DNA of 64,000 nt from Variovorax sp. CF313 (GTDB lineage: Bacteria > Pseudomonadota > Gammaproteobacteria > Burkholderiales > Burkholderiaceae_C), in contig NZ_AKIW01000033.1 in assembly GCF_000282635.1 (NCBI RefSeq), forward strand, positions 162,740-226,739. The letters run 5' to 3'. Positions 45,178-51,459 of the stretch are shown in pieces. How positions within the stretch are numbered: position 1 is the first letter of the stretch; every line of letters starts with the position of its first letter. Under the pieces are notes generated by a model. It searched no databases, was not told the origin of the DNA, and worked only from the letters and a program-made list of their open reading frames with translations. The position numbers were made by a program, and so were the translations under genes.

Positions 45178-45894
45178 ATGGAGACCATTGCCACACGCGC
45201 CTTGGCCGCGCGCAAATTCGCCAAGATGACGCAGAAGCAGGCAGAGGCAGCTTCCGGCGTCAAGCAGTCCAGCATTTCCAAGATCGAGCGGGGAGACACC
45301 AGCCGATCGATGAGCGTGCTCGCGCTGGCGCGCGCCTACCGTGTCGACCCCAACTGGCTGGACACCGGCGACGGGCCGGCTCCATGGGACGAAGACCAGA
45401 TCCGCCAGGCCCGCGACAAGGCCAACGAACCGCCTGGCCCCTATCGCGTGACGCGCACTCCGCCGTCGATCCCCTCGTTCAATCCCCGCACTCCCGGTAC
45501 CGTGCCGCTCATCGCGTGGGCGGATGCCGCCAACTGGGACAGCCTCGAAGTTTCGCAGCAGCCCAGCGCCGAGCGCTGGATCCCCTGCATCGCCCATCAC
45601 AGCCTTCATACCTATGCGCTGCGCGTGCGCGGCGACAGCATGACCGCGCCCAGCGGCCATCTGAAGAGCTATCCGGCGGAGTCGATCGTGTTTGTCGACA
45701 CACAACTGAAGACACCCGATGACGGCGAACGCATCATCGCGAAACTCGACGACAGCGGCGAGATCACCTTCAAGGTGTTCAAGGAAGACGACGGGCGCCG
45801 CTGGCTGCTGCCGTTGAACCCGACGCACGAGCCGGTGCGCCAAGCCTTCACAGTGCTCGGCACCGTCATCGGCAAATGGGAAGACGAAGACTGA
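45178..45894 (+). CDS. CI/LexA-like repressor: XRE domain plus S24 peptidase
   Basis: This 238-residue regulator has an N-terminal XRE helix-turn-helix (MTQKQAEAASGVKQSSISKI) and a C-terminal S24 self-cleaving domain with Ser154 in VRGDSM and Lys199 in TFKVFKEDD. The Ser-Lys distance is similar to phage CI repressors. It should be inactivated by RecA-dependent autocleavage under DNA damage. No phage genes follow directly. It may be a resident regulator or a remnant, since the next feature is the tRNA attachment site of an island. Confidence 0.85.
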   Translation: METIATRALAARKFAKMTQKQAEAASGVKQSSISKIERGDTSRSMSVLALARAYRVDPNWLDTGDGPAPWDEDQIRQARDKANEPPGPYRVTRTPPSIPSFNPRTPGTVPLIAWADAANWDSLEVSQQPSAERWIPCIAHHSLHTYALRVRGDSMTAPSGHLKSYPAESIVFVDTQLKTPDDGERIIAKLDDSGEITFKVFKEDDGRRWLLPLNPTHEPVRQAFTVLGTVIGKWEDED

Positions 45895-46011
45895 GGCCGT
45901 TGAAACGAGATTCCATCAAGGTCAGCTTCCATGCAGGTTCACAGGCGATAGTCATGGCTCTCCCTGTGGCCTGCATTCTCTGATCCTCCCTCCTCCAGCA
46001 GGTCACCTTCC

Positions 46012-46039
46012 AGCCCGCCTTCGTGCGGGCTGTTTTTTT
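46012..46039 (+). terminator. Terminator downstream of the S24 repressor
   Basis: The stem AGCCCGC (46012-46018) pairs with GCGGGCT (46025-46031) around a 6-base loop and is followed by a run of seven T after one G. Confidence 0.85.
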
Positions 46040-46099
46040 GTTGTTCCAGGTGCGCGCGCTTCGCGTTACCTCGCCGGGCAACTTTGAACGCCGCAAATG

Positions 46100-46127
46100 A
46101 AAAAGGCCGCTGGAAGGCGGCCTTTTT
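46100..46127. terminator. Bidirectional terminator; likely the native tRNA-Lys terminator
   Basis: The inverted repeat AAAAAGGCCGC/GCGGCCTTTTT has a 6-base loop. It lies 28 bases past the 3' end of the tRNA-Lys remnant (read on the minus strand), where a terminator of that tRNA gene would be expected. Confidence 0.82.
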
Positions 46128-46154
46128 CAACGTGTTTTCAGAGGAGAAGGGTTC

Positions 46155-46203
46155 TGGTAGGACGTACTGGATTCGAACCAGTGACCAACGGATTAAAAGG
46201 CGT
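46155..46203 (-). repeat. tRNA-Lys(TTT) 3' fragment, probable attachment site
   Basis: Read on the minus strand this is the last half of a tRNA: CTTTTAATC (anticodon loop with TTT), a variable region, a T arm with GGTTCGAATCC, the acceptor 3' strand ACGTCCT and ACCA. No matching 5' half (expected to start AGGACGT) is found upstream on that strand. It is therefore a displaced 3' end, as left by integrases that target tRNA genes. Confidence 0.75.
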
Positions 46204-46600
46204 TGGCAAGCAAAATCAGCGCTCGAATGAGCAACCTTCATCGATCGCTGTTGATTATGTAAGGCCTTGATCTAAAAGGCAAATCTCCGTTGATTGCTGT
46301 TGACCGCTGCGCACGGCAGTTGAACCGACTTCACTTTTGAGTGCACTGAAATTGCACTGGAGATCTGCACCCCGCCCCCTCAACGCCATGCCCGCGCGAA
46401 TTCAGCACGGCCCACCTCGGTCTCGCTTCGCTCCCGCGCTCGGACGCTCCTACTGCTTGGACGGCGCCGGTCGACAGCAGTCACACTCTCCGCCAAAACA
46501 GTGCCTATCTGGTTCATTTTTTTAGGCGCCGGGAGTTTCCCCAGCAAATTCCCCCTGCAACGGACGGTAACTGGCCCGGCCGCGAAGTCGCCGGCCGCGC
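46204..46600. other. Non-coding island edge with short repeats
   Basis: No convincing gene is found in these 397 bases. A 12-base repeat GATYGCTGTTGA occurs at 46243-46254 and 46292-46303, close to the attachment site, where integrase arm sites would be expected. The rest (about 46360-46600) is GC-rich with short palindromes such as CTCGCTTCGCTCC-type sequence, similar in style to the region at 55.2-55.7 kb. Confidence 0.5.
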
Positions 46601-47347
46601 TCACCGCAAGTTGGAGTCAAACGGCTGCTGGCCTTTGCCGAATATGCGAATCCCACGCGTAGTCGGCTCGTAGCAGCTCTGCGAAGTCGAGCCGTCAACG
46701 CGCAAGACGGTGAGCAGATTCCCCGGCGCCGTAGCTTGCCAAGCGACGAACGCGCGGTCCTTGTCGGTGTTCGCCATGCCTGATTGAAACTGCGCAATCT
46801 GCTTGCACGTGAGACGCCACATCGTCGCGGGGCGGTTCTCGAATAGGAAGTCCTCACGCATGCCCGGCGGGGCGGATTCGAGGTGCACCAGCAACCGCTC
46901 ACTCAAGGCCGACGTGTGCGGGTGCTCGGGCATCGGCGCGGGTTTGATCGGCGGCGGGACCAGCTGCGTCGGTCGGGCCTGCACGCGGTTCGAGCGCACG
47001 ATGCGCTCGAACTCATCGATGCGCTCGGGCGACATGTACCCGTCGTAGCCGTTTTGATAATAGCCCTGGGTGCGTAGTTTGAGCTCAAGTTTATCCCGCT
47101 GCGTGCATGTCGCGTCCGATGTCGAGCCGCTGCGCCGGCACATCTCGCTGAGCGATTTATAGTCGTCGAGCGCGTCGGCTCGGGCCTGCGTAGGGGCTGT
47201 CGCTGCCGCCAAGACGAGGACGAGGGCTAGCCACAGCTCAGGCGATTTGCCCGACGCCAGGGCTCGCCGCCCGGCTTCCCTGTCGGCAACAGGTGCGGGG
47301 GTAATCGCGCGGGTTATGGAGTCGATGCGCTGGGTGATCACGGTCAT
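46601..47347 (-). CDS. Hypothetical secreted or membrane-anchored island protein
   Basis: This 248-residue protein has a hydrophobic segment at about residues 38-57 (LWLALVLVLAAATAPTQARA) that could be a late signal peptide or an anchor. The mature part has four Cys (two in CRRSGSTSDATC, one in LTCKQ and one in QSCYEP), suggesting disulfide bonds and a periplasmic location. It ends near GIRIFGKGQQPFDSNLR. The ATG is 15 bases after the upstream gene's stop, with an AAAGG site, so the two form an operon. No family is recognised. Confidence 0.68.
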   Translation of the reverse strand: MTVITQRIDSITRAITPAPVADREAGRRALASGKSPELWLALVLVLAAATAPTQARADALDDYKSLSEMCRRSGSTSDATCTQRDKLELKLRTQGYYQNGYDGYMSPERIDEFERIVRSNRVQARPTQLVPPPIKPAPMPEHPHTSALSERLLVHLESAPPGMREDFLFENRPATMWRLTCKQIAQFQSGMANTDKDRAFVAWQATAPGNLLTVLRVDGSTSQSCYEPTTRGIRIFGKGQQPFDSNLR

Positions 47348-47362
47348 GTGGAGAGCCTTTCG

Positions 47363-48433
47363 TCAGCGCCAGCGAGCGAGCCCCTGGGCGAGATCGACGC
47401 TGGCGCCGGCGTCATTGCCCTGCGCCTGGCCGCGGCGGCCAGCGCGTGGCCGGTGGGCCGCGACCGCGTACTCGGCCAGATCGAACGCGGCGGACATGCT
47501 GTCTGCGGCGGGCTGAATCGCCCAGGCATGGCCTTCCTCACCTTCGCGCATCGTGTAGACCACCACCAATGGGGACGCCTCGATCACGTCTCCGACCTTG
47601 CGGTCGCTGAGCGCGACCTCCACCGCTGCCGGCACCGGCGGCTCATTCAATGCATCGAGACTCACTGGGCCTTGCAGCGCATCCACCTGCGCGGCGTGCG
47701 CCGCTGCGGATTTGCGAAATTCAGAACCTCCCTTGACCATTGCTCGCCAAGCGCGCGCCAGCTCGGAAGATGTCAGCGCTGGCGGCGGGGGTGCCAGCAG
47801 CGCGGCCTCTAGCTCTCGCAGTTCGTGGGACCACACCCGATCTTCTTCGGGCTCTGGGGAGGCGAGGGTCAGCAGCAGGCGAAGTAGGTACGGCGCGCGC
47901 CAATGCCCCTCGGGGAGCCAGCCGATGCTCTCTGCTGCCTGAGCCAGCCACCCGGCGCGCTCTCGACTCAGACCACTGAGGTGCTTGCGCTTGCGCTTGG
48001 GACCTGGATCTGTGCAATGCGCCTGAAGGACGGCCCCGAGTTGCGCGGCATCGTCGATCCCATCGGGTAGCCCGCCGGCTGCTTTCTCAAGCTCTTGCGC
48101 GATCTGCAAAGGGCTCAAAGTGGGCTCGTCCACGCGGGCAGCCATGACGATCATCCTCACCAGCATCCGATTCGCATCGTGTGGGACCGTCGGCGGCTTG
48201 CCACGGCCTCGGCGCCCCTGCCCTTGGTCCGACGCGGCGGCGTCGGCATCAAGCGCACCGAGCATGACCAGCTCGAGGACCCTCCGGCATGCTTTCTTGT
48301 GGGCGTCGCTCAGATCGATTGCGTAACTCGTGCCGAGCGGGAGATCCAGAGCCAGCCGAGCGCGCAACGACTCCATGGCCTCGATCGTGTCCGAGGCCAA
48401 TCGTTCATTTCGGTGACGGGCTGAATTTGTCAT
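47363..48433 (-). CDS. Hypothetical island protein
   Basis: This is a 356-residue, mostly helical protein. The N-terminal region is charged (MTNSARHRNERLASDTIEAM). A middle segment with GRRGRGKPPTVPHDANRMLV may contact nucleic acid, and the C-terminal part is Ala-rich. I see no catalytic motif. The ATG at 48433 is chosen because it directly follows the palindrome GGTGCACC, a sequence duplicated at 50.88 kb together with the first codons. It diverges from the small DNA-binding-like gene at 48499. Confidence 0.65.
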   Translation of the reverse strand: MTNSARHRNERLASDTIEAMESLRARLALDLPLGTSYAIDLSDAHKKACRRVLELVMLGALDADAAASDQGQGRRGRGKPPTVPHDANRMLVRMIVMAARVDEPTLSPLQIAQELEKAAGGLPDGIDDAAQLGAVLQAHCTDPGPKRKRKHLSGLSRERAGWLAQAAESIGWLPEGHWRAPYLLRLLLTLASPEPEEDRVWSHELRELEAALLAPPPPALTSSELARAWRAMVKGGSEFRKSAAAHAAQVDALQGPVSLDALNEPPVPAAVEVALSDRKVGDVIEASPLVVVYTMREGEEGHAWAIQPAADSMSAAFDLAEYAVAAHRPRAGRRGQAQGNDAGASVDLAQGLARWR

Positions 48434-48448
48434 TTTGGTGCACCCGCG
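48420..48448. repeat. Repeat copy A with GGTGCACC palindrome
   Basis: About 28 bases are shared, with two substitutions and one indel, with 50867-50896. The core AATTTGTCATTT is followed by GGTGCACC and CGCG. It covers the start codon and ribosome-binding region of the minus-strand gene ending at 47363, so it may be an operator. Confidence 0.6.
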
Positions 48449-48498
48449 TTGATGGCAGGTAATTCGCTCATCACAGATTACCAGCCATCGAACAACAT

Positions 48499-48909
48499 AT
48501 GCCAAATTCTTACGCGACGGACCACAACGAGCGCGCACAGCATCCGGCCATGCCAGACGACACGTTTCTGACCGCTGAGGCTGTCGGTGCGCTGCTGCCT
48601 TGGCTCCGCGGCCGCACCCCGGCTCAAGTAAGAGGCGGGGTGCGCTATGCCGCGAGGCAAGGACTGATTCCCGCGGCGGCGGTTGCAGGTGTCGGCGGTC
48701 GACCGTCTGTGTGGCTCGCCAAGGACATCAAAGCGTGGATAGCCGGGTTGTCCACCACAGCGGCCCCTGCATCGCCAGCCTCAGTTGCTCCTGCCGCGGA
48801 ACCCACTGCCACCGCACACGTTCAGCCGCAGCAGGCGCCGCGGCGCGGGAGAAAGCGGCGCCCTTTGCCTGAACGCGCGCTCGCTCTGTTGCAGGGGTCC
48901 GAGGCCTGA
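48499..48909 (+). CDS. Small hypothetical protein, possibly DNA-binding
   Basis: This is a protein of up to 136 residues. The segment TFLTAEAVGALLPWLRGRTP and the following GRPSVWLAKDIKAWIAG resemble the layout of small AlpA/excisionase-type winged helices (choose helix, then Gly-Arg-Pro, then W-based C-helix), but this is weak. The tail is Ala/Pro-rich and ends basic (RRGRKRRPLPERALALL). The start is uncertain between 48499 and 48550; neither has a clear ribosome-binding site. It is divergent from the 47363-48433 gene. Confidence 0.55.
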   Translation: MPNSYATDHNERAQHPAMPDDTFLTAEAVGALLPWLRGRTPAQVRGGVRYAARQGLIPAAAVAGVGGRPSVWLAKDIKAWIAGLSTTAAPASPASVAPAAEPTATAHVQPQQAPRRGRKRRPLPERALALLQGSEA

Positions 48910-48918
48910 AAAGGGAAA

Positions 48919-48950
48919 AGCCCGGACGCCTTGGGGAAGGCAACCGGGCT
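48919..48950 (+). promoter_or_regulatory. Nested hairpin between island genes
   Basis: Outer arms AGCCCGG/CCGGGCT enclose an inner hairpin GCCTT-GGGG-AAGGC. No T run follows on the plus strand. It may be a structured leader of the next gene or a replication-related hairpin. Confidence 0.4.
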
Positions 48951-49053
48951 CGGAGAGGTAGCTTGGACGCTGCCTAAATTATCTTCGGGCCTCGTAAATG
49001 CGGCAAGCATCTCGCGCTTGCTCGCCTCCCTCGAGCATCGGGTTATTCGACCC

Positions 49054-50109
49054 ATGGACGCGCTCACTCAATTTCTCGGCAGCGAGATCCTCTGGGTTGG
49101 CCAGCGGCTGACGCCTACAGCCGGTCAGGTGCTTGCCGAGCTATGCCGCAAGGCCAAGGCCAGCGACCCAGCTGCAGGGATCAAGGTGAAGCTTGAGTTT
49201 CTAGGCAGCCACGGGCCGAGGCAAGCCTCGCGCCGCGCCGTGGACGATGCGGTGGCCCTCTTGCTGCAAGTCGGCCTGATCGCGCGTGAGCGGCGCCGGC
49301 CGCGCGGCGCCAGGCTCAAGGAGGAAGTCGCCGTGACTCACCTGAATCCTGCATTCATCGAAATCGCGCTGGCTTGGCACAGGCGGCGTGCAGCGCTGCG
49401 CGCGGCGGGCAAGCGGGGGCACTTGGCCTACCCGCTACCGGCAGAAATCGAGCTCCCAATGACTTTCATCCCAGGGCCTCCGAGGCCAAGAGACTTGCGT
49501 ATGGCAATCACGCCCAAAAAAGACGCCCCCTCTGGAAACCCAATGCCCATGCGGGTTGCCAGTGTCCCAGCACGCAAATACTGCGCTCTCCAGTACGCAA
49601 ATTTTGCGGAGACCGGTATTCACACCCCCCTGGCCGCCGGACTCGACGCGAGAGACTTGGGCGGCCAAGGGGTGCACTCCTCCGCGGTTTCTGCGGCGCG
49701 CGAGCGCCGCTCCCCTCCACTCCCGCCCGCGACAGCGGGCTGGGGGGGGTGGTGCCCAGTTCATCGAGAAACCAGCTCCCGAGGCCATGAGATCCCCGCT
49801 GATCGACTCTTCCATGGCCGGCCGCCAGTTGAACGAGTCCCAGGGAATGAGTCGATCAGAAACAGCGATGCGCGAACGGTGCTCCAATTCGACTCGCCTG
49901 GCCATTTGGATCATGAAACAGAACGGAGGCAATCGAGACCACCTGACCCGATTGGTGACGATTCGGTGTTCGAACGATGGCCGCTATTCCGGCGGCGAAT
50001 TACCCATTGGAAAGTATTCCAAGAATGCCGAGTCGATCGGTCAATACAGCGGCCTCTCACTTACGAGCTGGGAAGATTTTTTCAAAATGGTGTACGCCCG
50101 AGAAAATAA
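49054..50109 (+). CDS. Putative replication-associated protein (C-terminal half uncertain)
   Basis: From ATG 49054 the protein begins MDALTQFLGSEILWVGQRLT. The first about 150 residues look like a folded winged-helix domain (SRRAVDDAVALLLQVGLIAR then RGARLKEEVAVTHLNPAFIE), as in some plasmid Rep proteins. Beyond about residue 165 the sequence becomes low in order, and from 49787 on it overlaps the primase gene in another frame. The true protein may therefore end earlier, or join the primase through a frameshift at the G8 run (49742-49749). No ribosome-binding site is clear. The Rep role is inferred from position before a primase. Confidence 0.45.
   Translation: MDALTQFLGSEILWVGQRLTPTAGQVLAELCRKAKASDPAAGIKVKLEFLGSHGPRQASRRAVDDAVALLLQVGLIARERRRPRGARLKEEVAVTHLNPAFIEIALAWHRRRAALRAAGKRGHLAYPLPAEIELPMTFIPGPPRPRDLRMAITPKKDAPSGNPMPMRVASVPARKYCALQYANFAETGIHTPLAAGLDARDLGGQGVHSSAVSAARERRSPPLPPATAGWGGWCPVHRETSSRGHEIPADRLFHGRPPVERVPGNESIRNSDARTVLQFDSPGHLDHETERRQSRPPDPIGDDSVFERWPLFRRRITHWKVFQECRVDRSIQRPLTYELGRFFQNGVRPRK
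49572..49608. repeat. Two iteron-like repeats
   Basis: ACGCAAATACTGCG (49572-49585) and ACGCAAATTTTGCG (49595-49608) are 23 bases apart, about two DNA turns. The second copy is itself nearly palindromic. They lie inside the putative Rep gene. Confidence 0.4.
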
Positions 50110-50776
50110 AACATCCAAAGGCGCGGACGAGTTTATCGGCGAATCACTCTTTGCTGGACCACGCGAAGGTTCACGGATCCTTCTACTTGATGACATCAAT
50201 TCAGCGACGCCACTTTTCGACGGGTTTGCTTGCGCAATTCTCGAAACGTCATTTGGAAATTTTCAGCACCTTTATGCGGGCGATAGAGATATGACGAATG
50301 AAGATCGTCATCAGGCTCACCGCGCCTTATATGAAATCACCGGATGTAAATCAGATTCTGGTGCACTTTCGGGGCATCAGGCTCATCGGTGGCCTGGCTC
50401 TGTAAATCTCAAGCCTGGCCGAGGAAGATTTTGGACTCGGCTTGTTTATTTGTCCGATGGAAAGAAGCATGAAATCGGAAATTTACTTGCAAAGCCCCAA
50501 TTTAGTCGCCCGTCCGCATTGGAGAAGAAAGTGCCGGTGGCACAACAGCCGCGAGCGCTAACCCCTAGCTCCGGCACCGACAGCACAGCCTCAGGGCGCG
50601 ACTGGGGCCGCGCGATCGGCATGCTGAAGTCCGGGCGTGGTGCTGCGGAGGTCGAAGCCTTCCTTCAGCATTCGGTGCGGCAGCCAGGTCGGCAACCGCG
50701 CGACGAGGTGCGCTGTACGCACTATGTAAGCACAACCCTAAACAAGCTCCGTCAGCAGGGCTTCTTGTCAGACTGA
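49787..50776 (+). CDS. RepB-type plasmid primase
   Basis: This putative primase has about 329 residues if the ATG at 49787 is used (others at 49814, 49847 and 49868). It has the archaeo-eukaryotic-type primase pattern of plasmid RepB proteins: acidic pair in RILLLDDINS, ETSFGNFQHLYAG, and HRWPGSVNLKPGRG. A GC-rich C-terminal domain (GRDWGRAIGMLKSGRGAAEV) resembles a PriCT module. IncQ-type RepB is about the same length and makes primers at single-strand initiation sites. The middle (49.9-50.5 kb) is markedly AT-richer than its surroundings, suggesting foreign origin. The start is uncertain. Confidence 0.72.
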   Translation: MRSPLIDSSMAGRQLNESQGMSRSETAMRERCSNSTRLAIWIMKQNGGNRDHLTRLVTIRCSNDGRYSGGELPIGKYSKNAESIGQYSGLSLTSWEDFFKMVYARENKTSKGADEFIGESLFAGPREGSRILLLDDINSATPLFDGFACAILETSFGNFQHLYAGDRDMTNEDRHQAHRALYEITGCKSDSGALSGHQAHRWPGSVNLKPGRGRFWTRLVYLSDGKKHEIGNLLAKPQFSRPSALEKKVPVAQQPRALTPSSGTDSTASGRDWGRAIGMLKSGRGAAEVEAFLQHSVRQPGRQPRDEVRCTHYVSTTLNKLRQQGFLSD

Positions 50777-50866
50777 GATCAGGAGCCCCCAAGCTGCGGG
50801 GCACACCAGCGCCACGCTGCGACGGTGTGCCTCAGGGTAGGCCCCAGTGCTGTCTCAACTGCCCCA

Positions 50867-50896
50867 GCCGAATTTGTCATTTCGGTGCACCTCGCG
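50867..50896. repeat. Repeat copy B with GGTGCACC, next to a nic-like sequence
   Basis: This is the second copy of the repeat at 48420-48448, including the GGTGCACC palindrome. On the minus strand it is preceded by CCTAAGCGCG, which resembles the TAAGTGCGC core of IncQ-type nic sites. It sits about 160 bases upstream of mobC. Confidence 0.5.
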
Positions 50897-50946
50897 CTTA
50901 GGAAGACCATCGCGGTCATGCCCTGCTCGAACCGAAACCAGCCTAC

Positions 50947-50978
50947 GCCGGACCCCAAAACTTTCAGTTTTGGGTCCG
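50947..50978. other. Candidate oriT or single-strand initiation hairpin
   Basis: A long imperfect inverted repeat (arms 50947-50961 and 50965-50978, one bulged C, loop TTC) lies about 75 bases upstream of mobC. There is no T run, so it is not a standard terminator. Position before mobC and the relaxase is where oriT lies in ColE1- and IncQ-like systems; a primase start site is an alternative. Confidence 0.5.
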
Positions 50979-51051
50979 GCGGCTGGTCATGGACTGCGTC
51001 CCTGAAACCCTGCTGCCGCGCCGCGCCCGCTGCTCCCTCGGAGCTTGATTC

Positions 51052-51453
51052 GTGAGCCGGCCGCTCACCTTCGACGAGCCTCTCGACGACCAGGTCAAGG
51101 TCAGGCTGACCGTGACTGAGGGCGCGTCGGTGCGCCGCGCTGCGGCGGCTAGCGGCGGATCTCTTAGTGACTTCCTCAGGGCGTGCCTGACCAGCGGAGG
51201 TCCCGACGTTCGCGCCACCGGCCGGCCCGCCCCGCGCCGCCGCCAGCCCGATTTGTCAAAACGCAGATACACGCAGGTTGATCCCGCGCTTCTGTTTCAG
51301 TTGAGTCAACTTGGCAATTCGGTCAATCAGATCGCGCATCGGTTGAACGCGCAATACATCACCGGTACTCCTGTAGATGTATTGACCTCAGCCAAATCCC
51401 TTAAGCAAATCGAACTCTCGATGCAGGAAATTCTGCATGCGCATCTGAGATAA
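51052..51453 (+). CDS. mobC: Relaxosome accessory protein MobC
   Basis: This 133-residue protein has a GTG start at 51052. The N-terminal half is a ribbon-helix-helix-like region (VKVRLTVTEGASVRRAAAAS). The C-terminal half holds the MobC family motif LSQLGNSVNQIAHRLNAQ. MobC/MbeC proteins bind oriT and help the relaxase open the strands. It ends 7 bases before the relaxase start, so the two are co-transcribed. Confidence 0.88.
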   Translation: MSRPLTFDEPLDDQVKVRLTVTEGASVRRAAAASGGSLSDFLRACLTSGGPDVRATGRPAPRRRQPDLSKRRYTQVDPALLFQLSQLGNSVNQIAHRLNAQYITGTPVDVLTSAKSLKQIELSMQEILHAHLR

Positions 51454-51459
51454 TTATGA

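Noticed and set aside
46155..46290. Complete tRNA-Lys gene
   Set aside because: Only the 3' half matches; the expected 5' acceptor strand and D arm are absent upstream on the minus strand.
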